DNA of 64,000 nucleotides from an uncultured Rhodospirillales bacterium (GCA_903828515.1 CAIKMD010000006.1:434001-498000), one strand, 5' to 3'. Positions 43,649 to 53,314 are shown, counted from the first letter of the stretch. Notes: generated by a model from the letters alone, not told the origin. Numbers and translations: made by a program.

Positions 43649-45979
43649 GTGACGAAAACACCTTGTTGCACGTGGCAGACCCGAGATCGCGCGCGGTTCG
43701 TCCGCAAAAGCGCGGTATTCCTTCTCTTTCTCGGCGTGGCCATCGCGGGTGGAAGCAACGCCGGTTTCGCCCAGCAAGTCATCAACGGCAACGTTCCCAC
43801 GCCGATCGACGCCACCGGCGTGACCGGCGGCGTGTCGATGACCGGCCAGGGCGGCGGCGGCACGCTGATCGTCGGGACCGTCGGCGGACCCGAGACGGAT
43901 ATCTTTACCAACAATTCGGCGGGCGGGGTGGTGGTCAATCCCCTGCTTCCGGCGGTGCAGACCGATGTCTCGAGTCAGTCGAACATCACGTTCAACAGCA
44001 GTTCGACGGTGTTCGGCACGATCGGCGTCACCCCGCTGGCCAGCCCGATCTTTCTCAATCTTTCGGGCGGCAATACGGGATCGACGGTCAATTTTCAGGG
44101 CAATGTCGACGCGACCCAATTCCTGGTCGGCGGCACCGGCACTGTCAACTTCAACAGCGGCTCGACCAACAACGTCACCAATGTGATCTACGGCGCCGAT
44201 GGCACGATCGGCCTCGGGGTGAATACGACGGTGAACGGCGCCCTGACGACAACGGCGGGCGCCAACACCGGCACGCTGTCGCTTGCCGGCGGCAGCGTCT
44301 TCAACGGCGCGGTCGGCGGCGCGATCGGATTGCGGGCGATCAACGTCGTCGGCGGCAGTAATATCGCCGGCGTGAGCGCGAATATCAGCGGCGCGGTGGA
44401 TGCGTTCTCGTTCGCGCTCGGCACCAACACGTTGAATATCGGCGGCGCGCTGAACATCGCCAATCAGGGACCGACCGGTACGATCTCGACGACGCTGTCC
44501 ACCCCGACGGTGTTCGGCCACATCATCGCCGGCGGCAGCACGAGTCTCGGGCCTCTCACCATCAACGTCACTGTTCCGGCGACCGCGATCTTCCCGGTGG
44601 GAACCGATTTCACCATCGTCCAGTCGGGCGGCACCGGCACGTCGGGTATCGTCGCGACGGTGAACACGACCAACCCGCTGTATCGTTTCGCCCAGGTACC
44701 AACGCCCGGGAGTGTCACGCCGGGCCCCACCAACGCCACCGGCTTCGTCGTCATCACGACGCTGAGCACGCCGTTGCAGGCCGCGTCGGCGCCGCCGGCC
44801 GGCTTCATTCTGCCACGGGCCGCGCCGCTCGCCGCCATCATCGGAACGGCGCTCGTCACCGCAACCCAGACGCCCGACATCATCGTGGTCGAGAACGCGC
44901 TCAATGCCTTCACCGACCCGGCTGCCGTCGTCAACGCCGAGAAACAGCTTGCGCCGTCGGCCTCGGACGTGGCGGCGGGACTGGTGACCTTCCAGGGCAC
45001 GCGTCAGTTCCAGGATCTGTGGCTCGCGCGCCTCGACGACGTCATGTGCGGCGACGTCAACGCGCTCAAGCACGACGACGCGAATTCGATTTGCCGCAAG
45101 AACGAGCCGACCAGCGGCTGGTGGGTGAAAAGCTTCGGCTATTTCGGCAGCCAGGGCCAGCAGGGCGTGTTCGACGGCTTCGAATCGCGCACGCTCGGCA
45201 CCATGATCGCCTATGACGCGCCGCTGCCGGGCCTGCGCGACACCAGCCTCGGTCTCGAGACGCGTGTCGGCCTCGGCATCGGCTACGCGCAGACGACGAT
45301 CAACGACAAGGGTCTCGCCGACAGCACGAATTCCAATACCTATCGGGCGACGGCCTATATCAGCCACGACCACGGCCCGTGGTTCATCGACGGCGACGTG
45401 TCGTTCGGGTGGAGCGAATATTCCGGCGCGCGGAACATTTCGTTTCCCGGCGTGAGCCGCCGGGCGCAGGCCAATTACAGCGGCCAGGATTACACCGCGT
45501 TCGGCATCACCGGCATGCATCTTCCGATGGGCGCCGGCGTCACGGTGACGCCGTTCGCGTCGCTGCAATACACAAGGATGAATCTCGCCGGCTATACCGA
45601 GAGCGGCGCCGGCGATATCAGCCTCAAGGTGAACGCACAGCGATACGATTTCCTCGAGTCAGGCCTCGGTGGGAAGGTGACGCGGCCGTTTGCCGGTTCC
45701 GGCGGGAGCTATGTTCCCGAGGGGCATTTCAAATGGCTGCACGACCTTGCCAACCCGAAGCTGGCCAACACCGCGTCGTTCACCGGCGGGTCGCCGCAAT
45801 TCAGCACGCCGGGCCTGAAAAACTCACCCGACACGTTCAATCTCGGCGCCGGACTGACCTTCCTCACCTGTTCGTGCAGCGCGAACAACTGGTCGGTCGA
45901 GGCCGTCTATGATTATTACTGGCGCCCCGACAACTACTCGGCGCATCAGGGAACCGTGAAGTTCAGCGCCCGCTTCTAG
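43649..45979 (+). CDS. Autotransporter with outer-membrane beta-barrel
   Basis: Protein of 776 residues starting at GTG 43649 (GGGGGAA 5 bases upstream). The signal peptide is long and hydrophobic (SAVFLLFLGVAIAGGSNAGF). Residues ~50-400 are a Gly/Asn/Thr-rich repetitive passenger of beta-helix type. Residues ~490-776 are the barrel: TSGWWVKSFGYFGSQGQQ, GYAQTTIN, many aromatic strands, and a final SARF. The passenger has no visible enzyme motif, so an adhesin-like or surface-display role is the best guess. Codon use and GC fit the neighbours. Confidence 0.82.
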   Translation: MTKTPCCTWQTRDRARFVRKSAVFLLFLGVAIAGGSNAGFAQQVINGNVPTPIDATGVTGGVSMTGQGGGGTLIVGTVGGPETDIFTNNSAGGVVVNPLLPAVQTDVSSQSNITFNSSSTVFGTIGVTPLASPIFLNLSGGNTGSTVNFQGNVDATQFLVGGTGTVNFNSGSTNNVTNVIYGADGTIGLGVNTTVNGALTTTAGANTGTLSLAGGSVFNGAVGGAIGLRAINVVGGSNIAGVSANISGAVDAFSFALGTNTLNIGGALNIANQGPTGTISTTLSTPTVFGHIIAGGSTSLGPLTINVTVPATAIFPVGTDFTIVQSGGTGTSGIVATVNTTNPLYRFAQVPTPGSVTPGPTNATGFVVITTLSTPLQAASAPPAGFILPRAAPLAAIIGTALVTATQTPDIIVVENALNAFTDPAAVVNAEKQLAPSASDVAAGLVTFQGTRQFQDLWLARLDDVMCGDVNALKHDDANSICRKNEPTSGWWVKSFGYFGSQGQQGVFDGFESRTLGTMIAYDAPLPGLRDTSLGLETRVGLGIGYAQTTINDKGLADSTNSNTYRATAYISHDHGPWFIDGDVSFGWSEYSGARNISFPGVSRRAQANYSGQDYTAFGITGMHLPMGAGVTVTPFASLQYTRMNLAGYTESGAGDISLKVNAQRYDFLESGLGGKVTRPFAGSGGSYVPEGHFKWLHDLANPKLANTASFTGGSPQFSTPGLKNSPDTFNLGAGLTFLTCSCSANNWSVEAVYDYYWRPDNYSAHQGTVKFSARF

Positions 45980-45993
45980 CGGTGGCCCGGCGT

Positions 45994-46977
45994 TTATTTC
46001 CGCTGCGGCAGGAATTTCGTCGTGAGATAGAGCGACATGTCCGGCGCCTTGTCCATCAGTTGAAGATCGACGAAGGATTGGGCGACCGGGTCGGTTGCCT
46101 CTTTCGGAAAGGTCCCGTCGCGCGACATTGAGGGCATCACCACGTCGTACTGCTTGTCCTGCACTTCGGGGGTGAAATGGGTCACCGTCATGGCGATCTT
46201 GTTGGTTTCCGCCTTGTTCTGCACCATGTAATCGACCGCTTCGTACCAGCCCTTGAGGTACCGCCGCAGCGCGTCCTGGTGATGCTCGGCCGTGTCGGTC
46301 GTCGCGAAGTGGACGTTTTCGAGGAACGAGCTGATGAAGTCGGAGGCGGCGACGAGAAGCCGGCCCTCCTTGCGGGTTTCCATGTCCCACCCTTGCGCCG
46401 CGGCGCCGACGCTCGCATCGAGCACGCCCGAGCGCAACCCCGCGATGTTCGCCGCGCCCGAGCCGCCATTGGCGATGATCGTGATGTCGGTGGATTTCCA
46501 GCCTTGCGTCTTCGCGAGCTGCCGCGCGATCCATTCGGTCAGCGAGCCGACGGTGGAGACGCCGATATTCTTGCCCTTGAGATCGGCGACGGTACGGATC
46601 GGCGAGTTATAGGCGACCGTGATGCCGAACAAGGCCGGCGTCAGGGCGATCGCGCCGACGCCGATTTCGGGCGCGCCCTTGATGATGAAGGGAACGTCGG
46701 TGCCGGCGCCGAGCCCGATATCGACGGCGCCCGCGACCATCGCCTGATGAAGCTTGGCGCTGCCGGCGAGGTTGATGATCTCGACATCGACGCCGTTGCG
46801 CTGAAAAATCCCCTTCTGGAAGCCGACGTCGAGCGGCACGAAGGTGAACGCGATGTCGGAACTTTTGCCGACGCGCAGCGTTTCGGCTCGGACGTCGCTC
46901 GCGACGAGCAGCGCCGCCATCGCCGATACGGCGAGAAGAGACATCGAACCCAGGGTCCGTTTCGCGATTGCTTCCAT
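45994..46977 (-). CDS. NitT/TauT-type substrate-binding protein, GSLSDWL subfamily
   Basis: Protein of 327 residues with signal peptide (MAALLVASDVRAE). Hinge mark VSTVGSLTEWIARQLAKTQG and FQKGIFQRNGVDVEIINLAG place it with the SBPs at 14305, 15440 and 18124, although those are 27-31 kb away. Ligand loop AGAVDIGLGAGTDVPFIIKG is almost the same as theirs. Ribosome site GAGGAAAA upstream. Stand-alone gene without ABC partners. Confidence 0.87.
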   Translation of the reverse strand: MEAIAKRTLGSMSLLAVSAMAALLVASDVRAETLRVGKSSDIAFTFVPLDVGFQKGIFQRNGVDVEIINLAGSAKLHQAMVAGAVDIGLGAGTDVPFIIKGAPEIGVGAIALTPALFGITVAYNSPIRTVADLKGKNIGVSTVGSLTEWIARQLAKTQGWKSTDITIIANGGSGAANIAGLRSGVLDASVGAAAQGWDMETRKEGRLLVAASDFISSFLENVHFATTDTAEHHQDALRRYLKGWYEAVDYMVQNKAETNKIAMTVTHFTPEVQDKQYDVVMPSMSRDGTFPKEATDPVAQSFVDLQLMDKAPDMSLYLTTKFLPQRK

Positions 46978-47263
46978 CGTTTTTTCCTCCTCATGCGGCG
47001 GCTGATGACCGGCACCGCCGTTTTATCGACGGGCGCGCCGTTGGACTTTTCGACCCCGCGCGATCCCGCTCGAAACCTAGCACCCCACCGGTCCTGCCGG
47101 AAGCGAATGCGCGCGGTGCGACGATGGCGCGATGTCGATCCGGCACATCGCCGACGGGCACGCGGCCGGTCGCGTTCCCTCCATGCGCGCGTTTGGCCGT
47201 GTCACGCATCAAGCCTATGATCCCGACGCATTTCCGCGCGGGGCACGGACAGGACACGCCGCG

Positions 47264-48463
47264 ATGAGCATCACCGAAATCTTTCTCCTCGCGATCCTGA
47301 TGATCTTCGCCGTTCCCTATGTCGTCTGGCGGGTCTTCAACCTCGATTATTATGCGCCGCTCGTCGTGGTTCAGATCGTCGCCGGCATCCTGCTCGGCCC
47401 CGGCGTCCTCGGCGCGGTCTTTCCCGACTATTACAAATTCGTGTTCAATCCGCCGGTGATCCAGTCGCTGAACGGCATCGCCTATTGGGCGGTCATGCTC
47501 TTCGTCTGGATCGCCGGCATCGAACTGGATCTGAAAAAGGCGTGGGTCAATCGCCGCGAGACCGGCGTCACCGCCGGGCTGGCGCTCGGCACCCCGCTAG
47601 TGTTCGGCTGCGTGATCGCCGCCGGCCTCTTGCATTATGACGGCTGGATCGGATCGGCGGCGACGCCTTTGCAATTCGTCTTCGGCATCGGCATGGCCTG
47701 CGCGGTGACAGCACTTCCCATCCTGATCCTGTTCATGGAAAAGCTCGAGATCCTGCGCCAACCCATCGGCCAGCGCATTCTGCGCTATGCCAGCCTCGAC
47801 GATATCGCGATCTGGGGCGTGCTCGCGCTGATCCTGCTCGACTGGACGCGCATCGGACGACAGGGCGCGTTCCTCGTTGTTTTCGCCGTGGCCAGCTACC
47901 TGTTCCGCAAACTCATGGTCGCGGTTCCCGAACGCGACCGTTGGTATCTCGGCTTGATCTGGCTCGCTTCCTGCGGCTTCGCCGCCGATTGGGCCGGGCT
48001 GCACTTCATGGTCGGCGCGTTTCTGGCCGGCGCCGTCACCGACAGCGACTGGTTCGACCAGAAACAAATGGACTTCATGCGCCACCACGTCCTGCTGGTC
48101 GTGATGCCGGTGTTCTTCCTCAGCACCGGTTTGCGGACGAACTGGGACGTCGGCGGCACGGCGGTGTTCGTCGCGGCAGGATTGTTGCTGGTCGCGTCGG
48201 TCGCCGGCAAACTGGCCGGCATTCATCTCGCCGGGAGAATTCTCAAATGGGAGCCCGGCGAGGCCTCGATCATCGGCTGGCTGTTGCAGACCAAGGCGCT
48301 GATCATGATCATCTTCGTCAACATATTGTTGGACAAGAATCTCATCACTAACGAGGCGTTCACCGCGCTGCTGCTGATGGCGGTCGCCAGCACGATGCTG
48401 ACCACGCCGGTGGTCTATCCGATGCTGCAGAACGTGAAGGCGCTGATTTTCAAAACGAGCTGA
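47264..48463 (+). CDS. Cation/proton antiporter, CPA2 (KefB/NhaP-like) type
   Basis: Polytopic membrane protein of 399 residues, about twelve helices. Family marks: VVVQIVAGILLGPGVLGAVF (helices 2-3), VMLFVWIAGIELDLKKAWVN (the GIELDL motif of CPA2), ATPLQFVFGIGMACAVTALPIL and SLDDIAIWG (the carboxylate pair region of helices 5-6). There is no TrkA-N or RCK tail, as found in KefB/C; the protein ends soon after the last helix. ATG 47264 chosen; in-frame extension to 47132 lacks membrane or signal character. Confidence 0.85.
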   Translation: MSITEIFLLAILMIFAVPYVVWRVFNLDYYAPLVVVQIVAGILLGPGVLGAVFPDYYKFVFNPPVIQSLNGIAYWAVMLFVWIAGIELDLKKAWVNRRETGVTAGLALGTPLVFGCVIAAGLLHYDGWIGSAATPLQFVFGIGMACAVTALPILILFMEKLEILRQPIGQRILRYASLDDIAIWGVLALILLDWTRIGRQGAFLVVFAVASYLFRKLMVAVPERDRWYLGLIWLASCGFAADWAGLHFMVGAFLAGAVTDSDWFDQKQMDFMRHHVLLVVMPVFFLSTGLRTNWDVGGTAVFVAAGLLLVASVAGKLAGIHLAGRILKWEPGEASIIGWLLQTKALIMIIFVNILLDKNLITNEAFTALLLMAVASTMLTTPVVYPMLQNVKALIFKTS

Positions 48464-48491
48464 ACGGGAACAGCCGGACTGGCGCCGCGCG

Positions 48492-48797
48492 TCAGGTTTT
48501 CGGTTTCGTCGCGCCCTTGGTCAGACGCCGCCGGTTGGCCCGCACCTTGCGGCGATAATGCGTGAGCGTCTTCGACGCCGCGCCCGCCGCCATGCTGCCG
48601 AGGCCGCCGCTCATCGCCAGATTCTGCAACGAGACCGCCGAATCGATTTTCTCGCTGACCATCCGCCGCGTTTCGGCATCCGCGCCGGCGCCGCCGCCGG
48701 CGATCTTCATCACGCGCAGCGCGATGACCGACGATGCTTCGATCCCGAGCATCCAGGCGTCCCAACCGAGACGAAGCCACGCATTCCGTGCTGTCAT
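48492..48797 (-). CDS. Conserved small protein of unknown function
   Basis: Protein of 101 residues with an amphipathic N-terminal half (LGIEASSVIALRVMKIAGGG), an acidic middle (MVSEKIDSAVSLQNLAMSGG) and a basic tail (HYRRKVRANRRRLTKGATKP). Similar short proteins are frequent in Alphaproteobacteria, sometimes loosely compared with phasins, but no function is known to me. Ribosome site not obvious. Position between the antiporter and the TAXI-like gene gives no clue. Confidence 0.6.
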   Translation of the reverse strand: MTARNAWLRLGWDAWMLGIEASSVIALRVMKIAGGGAGADAETRRMVSEKIDSAVSLQNLAMSGGLGSMAAGAASKTLTHYRRKVRANRRRLTKGATKPKT

Positions 48798-48868
48798 GTG
48801 TTTCTCGGTGAAATGAGGGGAGCGGGGGCGTTCCCACCCTATACACCCTCACGCCGAAAGCGCGCGTC

Positions 48869-49774
48869 CTATTTGAGGACGCCTTGCTCGCGATAATAAC
48901 GGGCGGCGCCCGGATGGAGCGGCGTCGGAGTCTCGGCGGCGTGGCGGACGCTGTAGAACACGTCCTGCGCCGCCCAGGCCCGCTCGCTTGTCTCGTTGAG
49001 CGCCTTGGCGAGGCGGTAGGCGACATCGTCCGGCAGGCCCTCGCTGATGACGAGATCGAAGCCGGGATTGGTGACCGTGAGGCAAGGCTCGGTGTTCTTG
49101 ATGCCGCGCATGAAGTCGGGCGCGATCGTCGTGATCGGGGTGCAATACTCGCGCTCAAGTTTTTCCGCGATGTCGCGATCGAGCGGCAGCAGCACCCAAT
49201 CGCCGATATGCGCGGCGATCCCGGCCGGCCCCGCCGAGGTGTCCGTGCGAAGGATGGCATTGCAGGTGCCGTCGACGATCGCCGGCAGCGTGTCGGGATG
49301 GGACGTGATGAGGCTGCCGCCCCAGGCTTCGATATCGCGCATCAGCTCGATGCCGTAATGCCGGAGATAGATTTCGGTGACGAAACCGGGCCCATAGGAG
49401 GGGAACTCGATCGACGCGTGCAGCACCGGTTTCTTCCGCGCGAGTTCGGCAAAGGACCGCACGCCCAGATCGGCGCGCACCATGTTGAAGAAATGCTGAT
49501 CGGGACGCACCAGCCGCGCCAGCGCGCGAATGCGCGATGCCTTGCCGTCCGTATAGGGACCGACCGATTTTGCCGCCATCGCGGCGCCGACCGTCAGCGA
49601 TACGGCGACGTCAGCTTCGCTGCTGGAGACCCGATACATCGGATCGTTAAATCCGCCCGCGCGCGTCGTCTCGACCACGAACCCGCTATTCTCGAACGCC
49701 TTGCCCGCCCAGGTGATCGATTTCCACCACTGGCCGCCGCCGTTGGAACTCGTGACCCTGATCCGGTCCGCCAT
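48869..49774 (-). CDS. TAXI-family solute-receptor-like protein without signal peptide
   Basis: Protein of 301 residues with TAXI hallmarks: VTSSNGGGQWW at the N-terminus, YRVSSSEADVAVSLTVGAAM, VDGTCNAILRTDTSAGPAGI and a long C-terminal receptor lobe. Usual TAXI receptors are periplasmic, but this frame begins straight at the mature fold (MADRIRVTSSNGGG), and the upstream gene ends only 11 bases away, leaving no room for a signal. It may be cytoplasmic and act as an enzyme or sensor. Same strand and operon as the LLM flavoprotein at 49786-50763. Confidence 0.75.
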   Translation of the reverse strand: MADRIRVTSSNGGGQWWKSITWAGKAFENSGFVVETTRAGGFNDPMYRVSSSEADVAVSLTVGAAMAAKSVGPYTDGKASRIRALARLVRPDQHFFNMVRADLGVRSFAELARKKPVLHASIEFPSYGPGFVTEIYLRHYGIELMRDIEAWGGSLITSHPDTLPAIVDGTCNAILRTDTSAGPAGIAAHIGDWVLLPLDRDIAEKLEREYCTPITTIAPDFMRGIKNTEPCLTVTNPGFDLVISEGLPDDVAYRLAKALNETSERAWAAQDVFYSVRHAAETPTPLHPGAARYYREQGVLK

Positions 49775-49785
49775 TCAGCTTCTTC

Positions 49786-50763
49786 TCACGCCGCGAACGC
49801 CGGCATGACCTGTTCCTTGAACAGACCAACGCTGCGATGAAGCTGCGGCAGGTTGTCGATGTCGATGAGAAACGCGGAGGTCATCACCCCGACGCCGACC
49901 GCCGCGAATTCGCGCATCTTGCGGGTGACGGTTTCCGGGCTGCCGCAGATCATGTCGTCGGGGTTGCGCGCGATCGCTCCGGTCGGGTTCTTGGCAAAGA
50001 AAGCCTCGGCCTCCGACCGGGCCTGCGCGTCTGTTTCCGCTACATGCAGCGCTTTCCCCAACCCGGTCCATTCCCGGGCGCGCGCGACCGTTTCCGCGTC
50101 GTGACCGGAGGCATCGAGCAGCGCATAATACTTGCCCAGAACGTCGCGCGCGGCCGTGGCGTCTTTGATCGCCGTGAACAACGGCCAGCCGCGTGCGGCG
50201 CAGTCGGCAATCGCCGCCTGATTCATGGTTCCGCGTCCCATGATGGGGCGCGGCTTGCGGAAGGACGACGGATTGACGGCGGTCGCGAGCGTTCCACGGT
50301 CCGCGCCGGCCACGTATTGGAGCGGTCCGCCCGTGCCGTCATAGGCCCAGATGTCGAGGGCCGACCGCAGCCCCTCGTCGAACAGCCGGTTGCGCTGCTC
50401 CAGGTCGCGCCCGAACGCTATCAGGTCGGTGTCCTTGAAGCCCGAGCCGAAAACGACGACGAACCGCCCGCCATTCAATTGGTCGATCAGGTTGCACGAT
50501 TCGACCAGCCGCACCGGATGATGCAGCGCCGGATTCACCGTGGAGAGAACGAGCGTCGCCTGCTTCAGCCGCGGCGCCAGCGCGCAGGCGAACAGGAGCG
50601 AATTCTGATAGCCCTGGTTCTCGGCGAGGTGATGCTCCGTCAGGGAGATCGCGCCGAACCCGCTGGCATCCGCGTCGAGCGCGAGGTCGGTCAGGCAGTT
50701 GAGGAGCGGAAGCTCGTTCCGTTTGTCTTGAATGCGGGTGCTGAGATGCATGCAGAACTTCAT
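49786..50763 (-). CDS. LLM-class flavin-dependent oxidoreductase
   Basis: Luciferase-like monooxygenase fold, 325 residues: MKFCMHLSTRIQDKRNELPL, FGAISLTEHHLAENQGYQNS (the EHH loop near strand 2), STVNPALHHPVRLVESCNLI and GGRFVVVFGSGFKDTDL. Uses reduced FMN from a partner reductase to oxidise an organic substrate. ATG 50763 preferred over the TTG ten codons upstream. Runs in one transcript into the TAXI-like gene; an SBP at 50916 lies upstream on the same strand. Confidence 0.87.
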   Translation of the reverse strand: MKFCMHLSTRIQDKRNELPLLNCLTDLALDADASGFGAISLTEHHLAENQGYQNSLLFACALAPRLKQATLVLSTVNPALHHPVRLVESCNLIDQLNGGRFVVVFGSGFKDTDLIAFGRDLEQRNRLFDEGLRSALDIWAYDGTGGPLQYVAGADRGTLATAVNPSSFRKPRPIMGRGTMNQAAIADCAARGWPLFTAIKDATAARDVLGKYYALLDASGHDAETVARAREWTGLGKALHVAETDAQARSEAEAFFAKNPTGAIARNPDDMICGSPETVTRKMREFAAVGVGVMTSAFLIDIDNLPQLHRSVGLFKEQVMPAFAA

Positions 50764-50915
50764 GAAGTGCTTCCCGTCCTTCTTATTGGTCAAACTGAGG
50801 CTGGCCGCGACCGCCGCGATCGGTAATGCCTCGCAGCAGAAGTATTAGATCATCGAGGTTCTTTTTGCCAGGGAACGGGTCGGGAAGCGGCGCCGGCGTT
50901 TTGCCGCTCGATCTT

Positions 50916-52013
50916 CTACTGCGGGCGCCACTCCCGAACCTTGTCCATGACAACGTGGCCGTCATTCTCCGGGCGCTGCGATTCGATATACTTTGCCCCC
51001 GGAATCACGGCGAAATTCGGATCGAGCGGGGGCACGTCGCGTCGCCTCGAATCATAGCCGGTGGCCTTCGATAACAGCGCGCCGATGCGCTGGGACGCGA
51101 TCCAGTTGACGAAGACGCGCGCCGCGTTCGGATGCGGACGCCGATTGAAGACCGCGACGGTCGATCCGGCCGTGCCGAGATAGGCGGTTTGGGGCGTGTT
51201 GCCGATTTGCCGGACGTCCAGTTTGATGCCGGCCTGGATATAAGGCGCCAGATCCGACTGCGGCCTTCCGGCAATCGCAATCACCGCCTTGCCGCGGACG
51301 ATCGCCTGCGCGGCGTCGTTCAAGCTGCTGACGAAGACCGGCTCCTGATCGACGATGAACGTCCGCAACCCGTCATCGCCGAGGACGTCCTTGAAAAACG
51401 GCAGGTAAGGCTCTCCCGGCCCGCTCATCCGTGGATCGAAGAACACGATCTTGCCCTTATAGGCGGGGTCGAGCAGAAGCTTCAGGCCTTGAGCTTTCGC
51501 GACATCGGGAGAAATCACGGCGGCGTTGTAGTAGGGAGACTCCAGATCGTTCACCAGGGCAAGAACGTATTTCCGGTCGATGTCGTAGAACCCGTTATCC
51601 CAGCCGCCCCAGACCTGCGGATCGTTGACCTCGGGCAGAATCAATTCCGGCCCGAGCGGATCGACCAGCTTGGATTCGACGAGGTTTCGGTTCGGACCGG
51701 AATTCCAGACGTCCCAGACATAGATGCCCGACTGGCGCTCGGCGACGGTTGCTGCGACGAACTTGGAGCTGTTGATGATCGACAGCGAAAGTTCGATGTC
51801 CGGAAAATCCTCCTTCCATTGCTTCAGCAGAAAATTACGCTGGTCGACGCGCGGCGCCATGCCGACAATCACGGTTCCCTCCGCCTTCGCGGCCGCAAGG
51901 GTTTTTTCCCATCGTTGCTTCCAATCCTCTTGGGCGCGCGCGACGCCGGCCACGGCGATCAGGGCGAGCGCCGCGCATGACAGGCGCCTCAACCCGATGA
52001 ACATGTCAGTCAC
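50916..52013 (-). CDS. Periplasmic ABC solute-binding protein, ferric-iron/polyamine-type fold
   Basis: Protein of 365 residues with signal peptide (LALIAVAGVARAQ). The type II SBP pattern shows in WEKTLAAAKAEGTVIVGMAP, WKEDFPDIELSLSIINSSKF, GGWDNGFYDIDRKYVLALVN and the lobe-closing DPRMSGPGEPYLPFFKDVLG. Start GTG 52013 with GGGAGG 7 bases upstream. It is of a different family from the NitT/TauT SBPs of this window. No permease or ATPase nearby. The neighbours are LLM and amidohydrolase genes, so an organic ligand is at least as likely as iron. Confidence 0.82.
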   Translation of the reverse strand: MTDMFIGLRRLSCAALALIAVAGVARAQEDWKQRWEKTLAAAKAEGTVIVGMAPRVDQRNFLLKQWKEDFPDIELSLSIINSSKFVAATVAERQSGIYVWDVWNSGPNRNLVESKLVDPLGPELILPEVNDPQVWGGWDNGFYDIDRKYVLALVNDLESPYYNAAVISPDVAKAQGLKLLLDPAYKGKIVFFDPRMSGPGEPYLPFFKDVLGDDGLRTFIVDQEPVFVSSLNDAAQAIVRGKAVIAIAGRPQSDLAPYIQAGIKLDVRQIGNTPQTAYLGTAGSTVAVFNRRPHPNAARVFVNWIASQRIGALLSKATGYDSRRRDVPPLDPNFAVIPGAKYIESQRPENDGHVVMDKVREWRPQ

Positions 52014-52206
52014 GTTCGTTCCTCCCGACGGCTGGCCGAAATTTAGTTATTTATAAGCGTTCGCGCAGGGTTTCGTAAGCCGGCTATCGAGGCGATCGCA
52101 CGGAGAGCCATTTTGCTTGACGCCCAATCGGGCGGTGACCATCGTCTCGTCCGGCACCGATGCAAGCGACGCTGCGGTGAGTGACGACTCTCACAGAGGA
52201 ATGATC

Positions 52207-53154
52207 ATGGCGACGCCGCATCGGATCGATGTCCATCACCACCCGACGCCGAATAAATCGTTGCGGTCGGGTCGCGGCGCCTCCACGGGCGGCATGCGGG
52301 AATGGAGCCCCGAACATTCGATCGAGGACATGGACAAAAACGGCGTGGCGACGGCGATCCTGTCGGTGCCGAACCGCGGCGCCGTGTGGAGCGATCCGTC
52401 GCAGGCGCGCGGCCTCGCGCGCAAATGGAACGAGTTCCTCGTTCGGCAGGGCCAGGACCATCCCGGCCGCTTCGGCGTCTTTGCCGCCGTGCCGATCCTC
52501 GACATCGACGGCAGCCTGCTGGAAGCCGAATACGCGCTCGATACGCTGAAGTGCGACGGCATCATGCTGTCGACGAATATGGGCGATAAATGGCTCGGCG
52601 ATCCGCACTATTTCCCGCTGTTCGAGGAGCTCAATCGCCGCAAGGCGGTCGTCTACACCCATCCGATCAGTGCAGACTGCATTCAGAATGTGATGATGCC
52701 CGAGATCGACGATGCGCTGGTCGAGTTCTGCGCCGACACGGGGCGTGCGATTGCCCGTCTGCTCTTTTCGGGCGCCGCGCACCGGTTTGGCGACATCGAC
52801 TTCATCTTCAGCCACGGCGGCGGCGTGATGCCGTTCATTCTGGATCGCTATGTCGGGCATGCGGCGCGCAATCCCGAGATGGCGGCGCGGGTTCCGAACG
52901 GCGTCGTGACTTACCTGAAGCGCTGGTACTACGACACCGCACAGGCCTCGCATCGCAACGCGATGGTCTCGATCCGTGAACTGATCGACGTGTCCCAGCT
53001 CCTGTTCGGGACCGACTTCCCGTTTCGCGACACCGCGGATCACGTGCGCGGGCTGCGCGAATGCGGCTTCTCCGCCGACGAACTGCATGCGATCGAACGC
53101 GGCAATGCCGAACGTCTTCTGCCGCGCTGGCGCGGGCAATCCGCGGGGGCCTGA
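52207..53154 (+). CDS. Amidohydrolase-2-family enzyme (ACMSD/decarboxylase type)
   Basis: Protein of 315 residues with a TIM-barrel metal site: RIDVHHHPTP (HxH region) near the N-terminus, VVYTHPISADC (third His), DFIFSHGGGVMPF (fourth His) and FGTDFPFRDTADH (the metal Asp). Family members remove carboxylates from aromatic acids such as 6-methylsalicylate or aminocarboxymuconate semialdehyde, or hydrolyse lactones. ATG 52207 fits AGAGGA best; ATG 52201 is in frame. Before the island inserted, it would have been convergent with the Rieske gene, 12 bases from its stop. Confidence 0.85.
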   Translation: MATPHRIDVHHHPTPNKSLRSGRGASTGGMREWSPEHSIEDMDKNGVATAILSVPNRGAVWSDPSQARGLARKWNEFLVRQGQDHPGRFGVFAAVPILDIDGSLLEAEYALDTLKCDGIMLSTNMGDKWLGDPHYFPLFEELNRRKAVVYTHPISADCIQNVMMPEIDDALVEFCADTGRAIARLLFSGAAHRFGDIDFIFSHGGGVMPFILDRYVGHAARNPEMAARVPNGVVTYLKRWYYDTAQASHRNAMVSIRELIDVSQLLFGTDFPFRDTADHVRGLRECGFSADELHAIERGNAERLLPRWRGQSAGA

Positions 53155-53165
53155 CACCGCGCGGC

Positions 53166-53259
53166 CTCACACCGAAAGCTGATACGTCTCCGGCCGCGCG
53201 TCGATCGTGTCGGCGACCGCCTTTGCCCAATCCGGCGTGTCGCGCGGCAGGAGGCAGGA
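53166..53259. repeat. 94-bp direct repeat, left copy: duplicated 3' end of the Rieske gene
   Basis: 93 of 94 bases match 57128-57221 in the same orientation; the one difference is T at 53224 against C at 57186. It is the remnant of the Rieske oxygenase gene that the island cut off, and marks the left edge of the island. Confidence 0.95.
53167..53259 (-). pseudogene. Severed 3' end of the Rieske oxygenase gene
   Basis: The minus strand still encodes SCLLPRDTPDWAKAVADTID and the rest of the C-terminal tail up to the stop, as in the intact gene at 57129-58409. The upstream part of that gene is absent here. The frame continues into island DNA as a chimeric open frame up to 53520, without start signals, and is not counted as a gene. 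Confidence 0.85.
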
Positions 53260-53314
53260 AATCAGAGCTACCGATACCGTCTTACTGAATAAGTTCGAGA
53301 TGCCAAATATCAAA

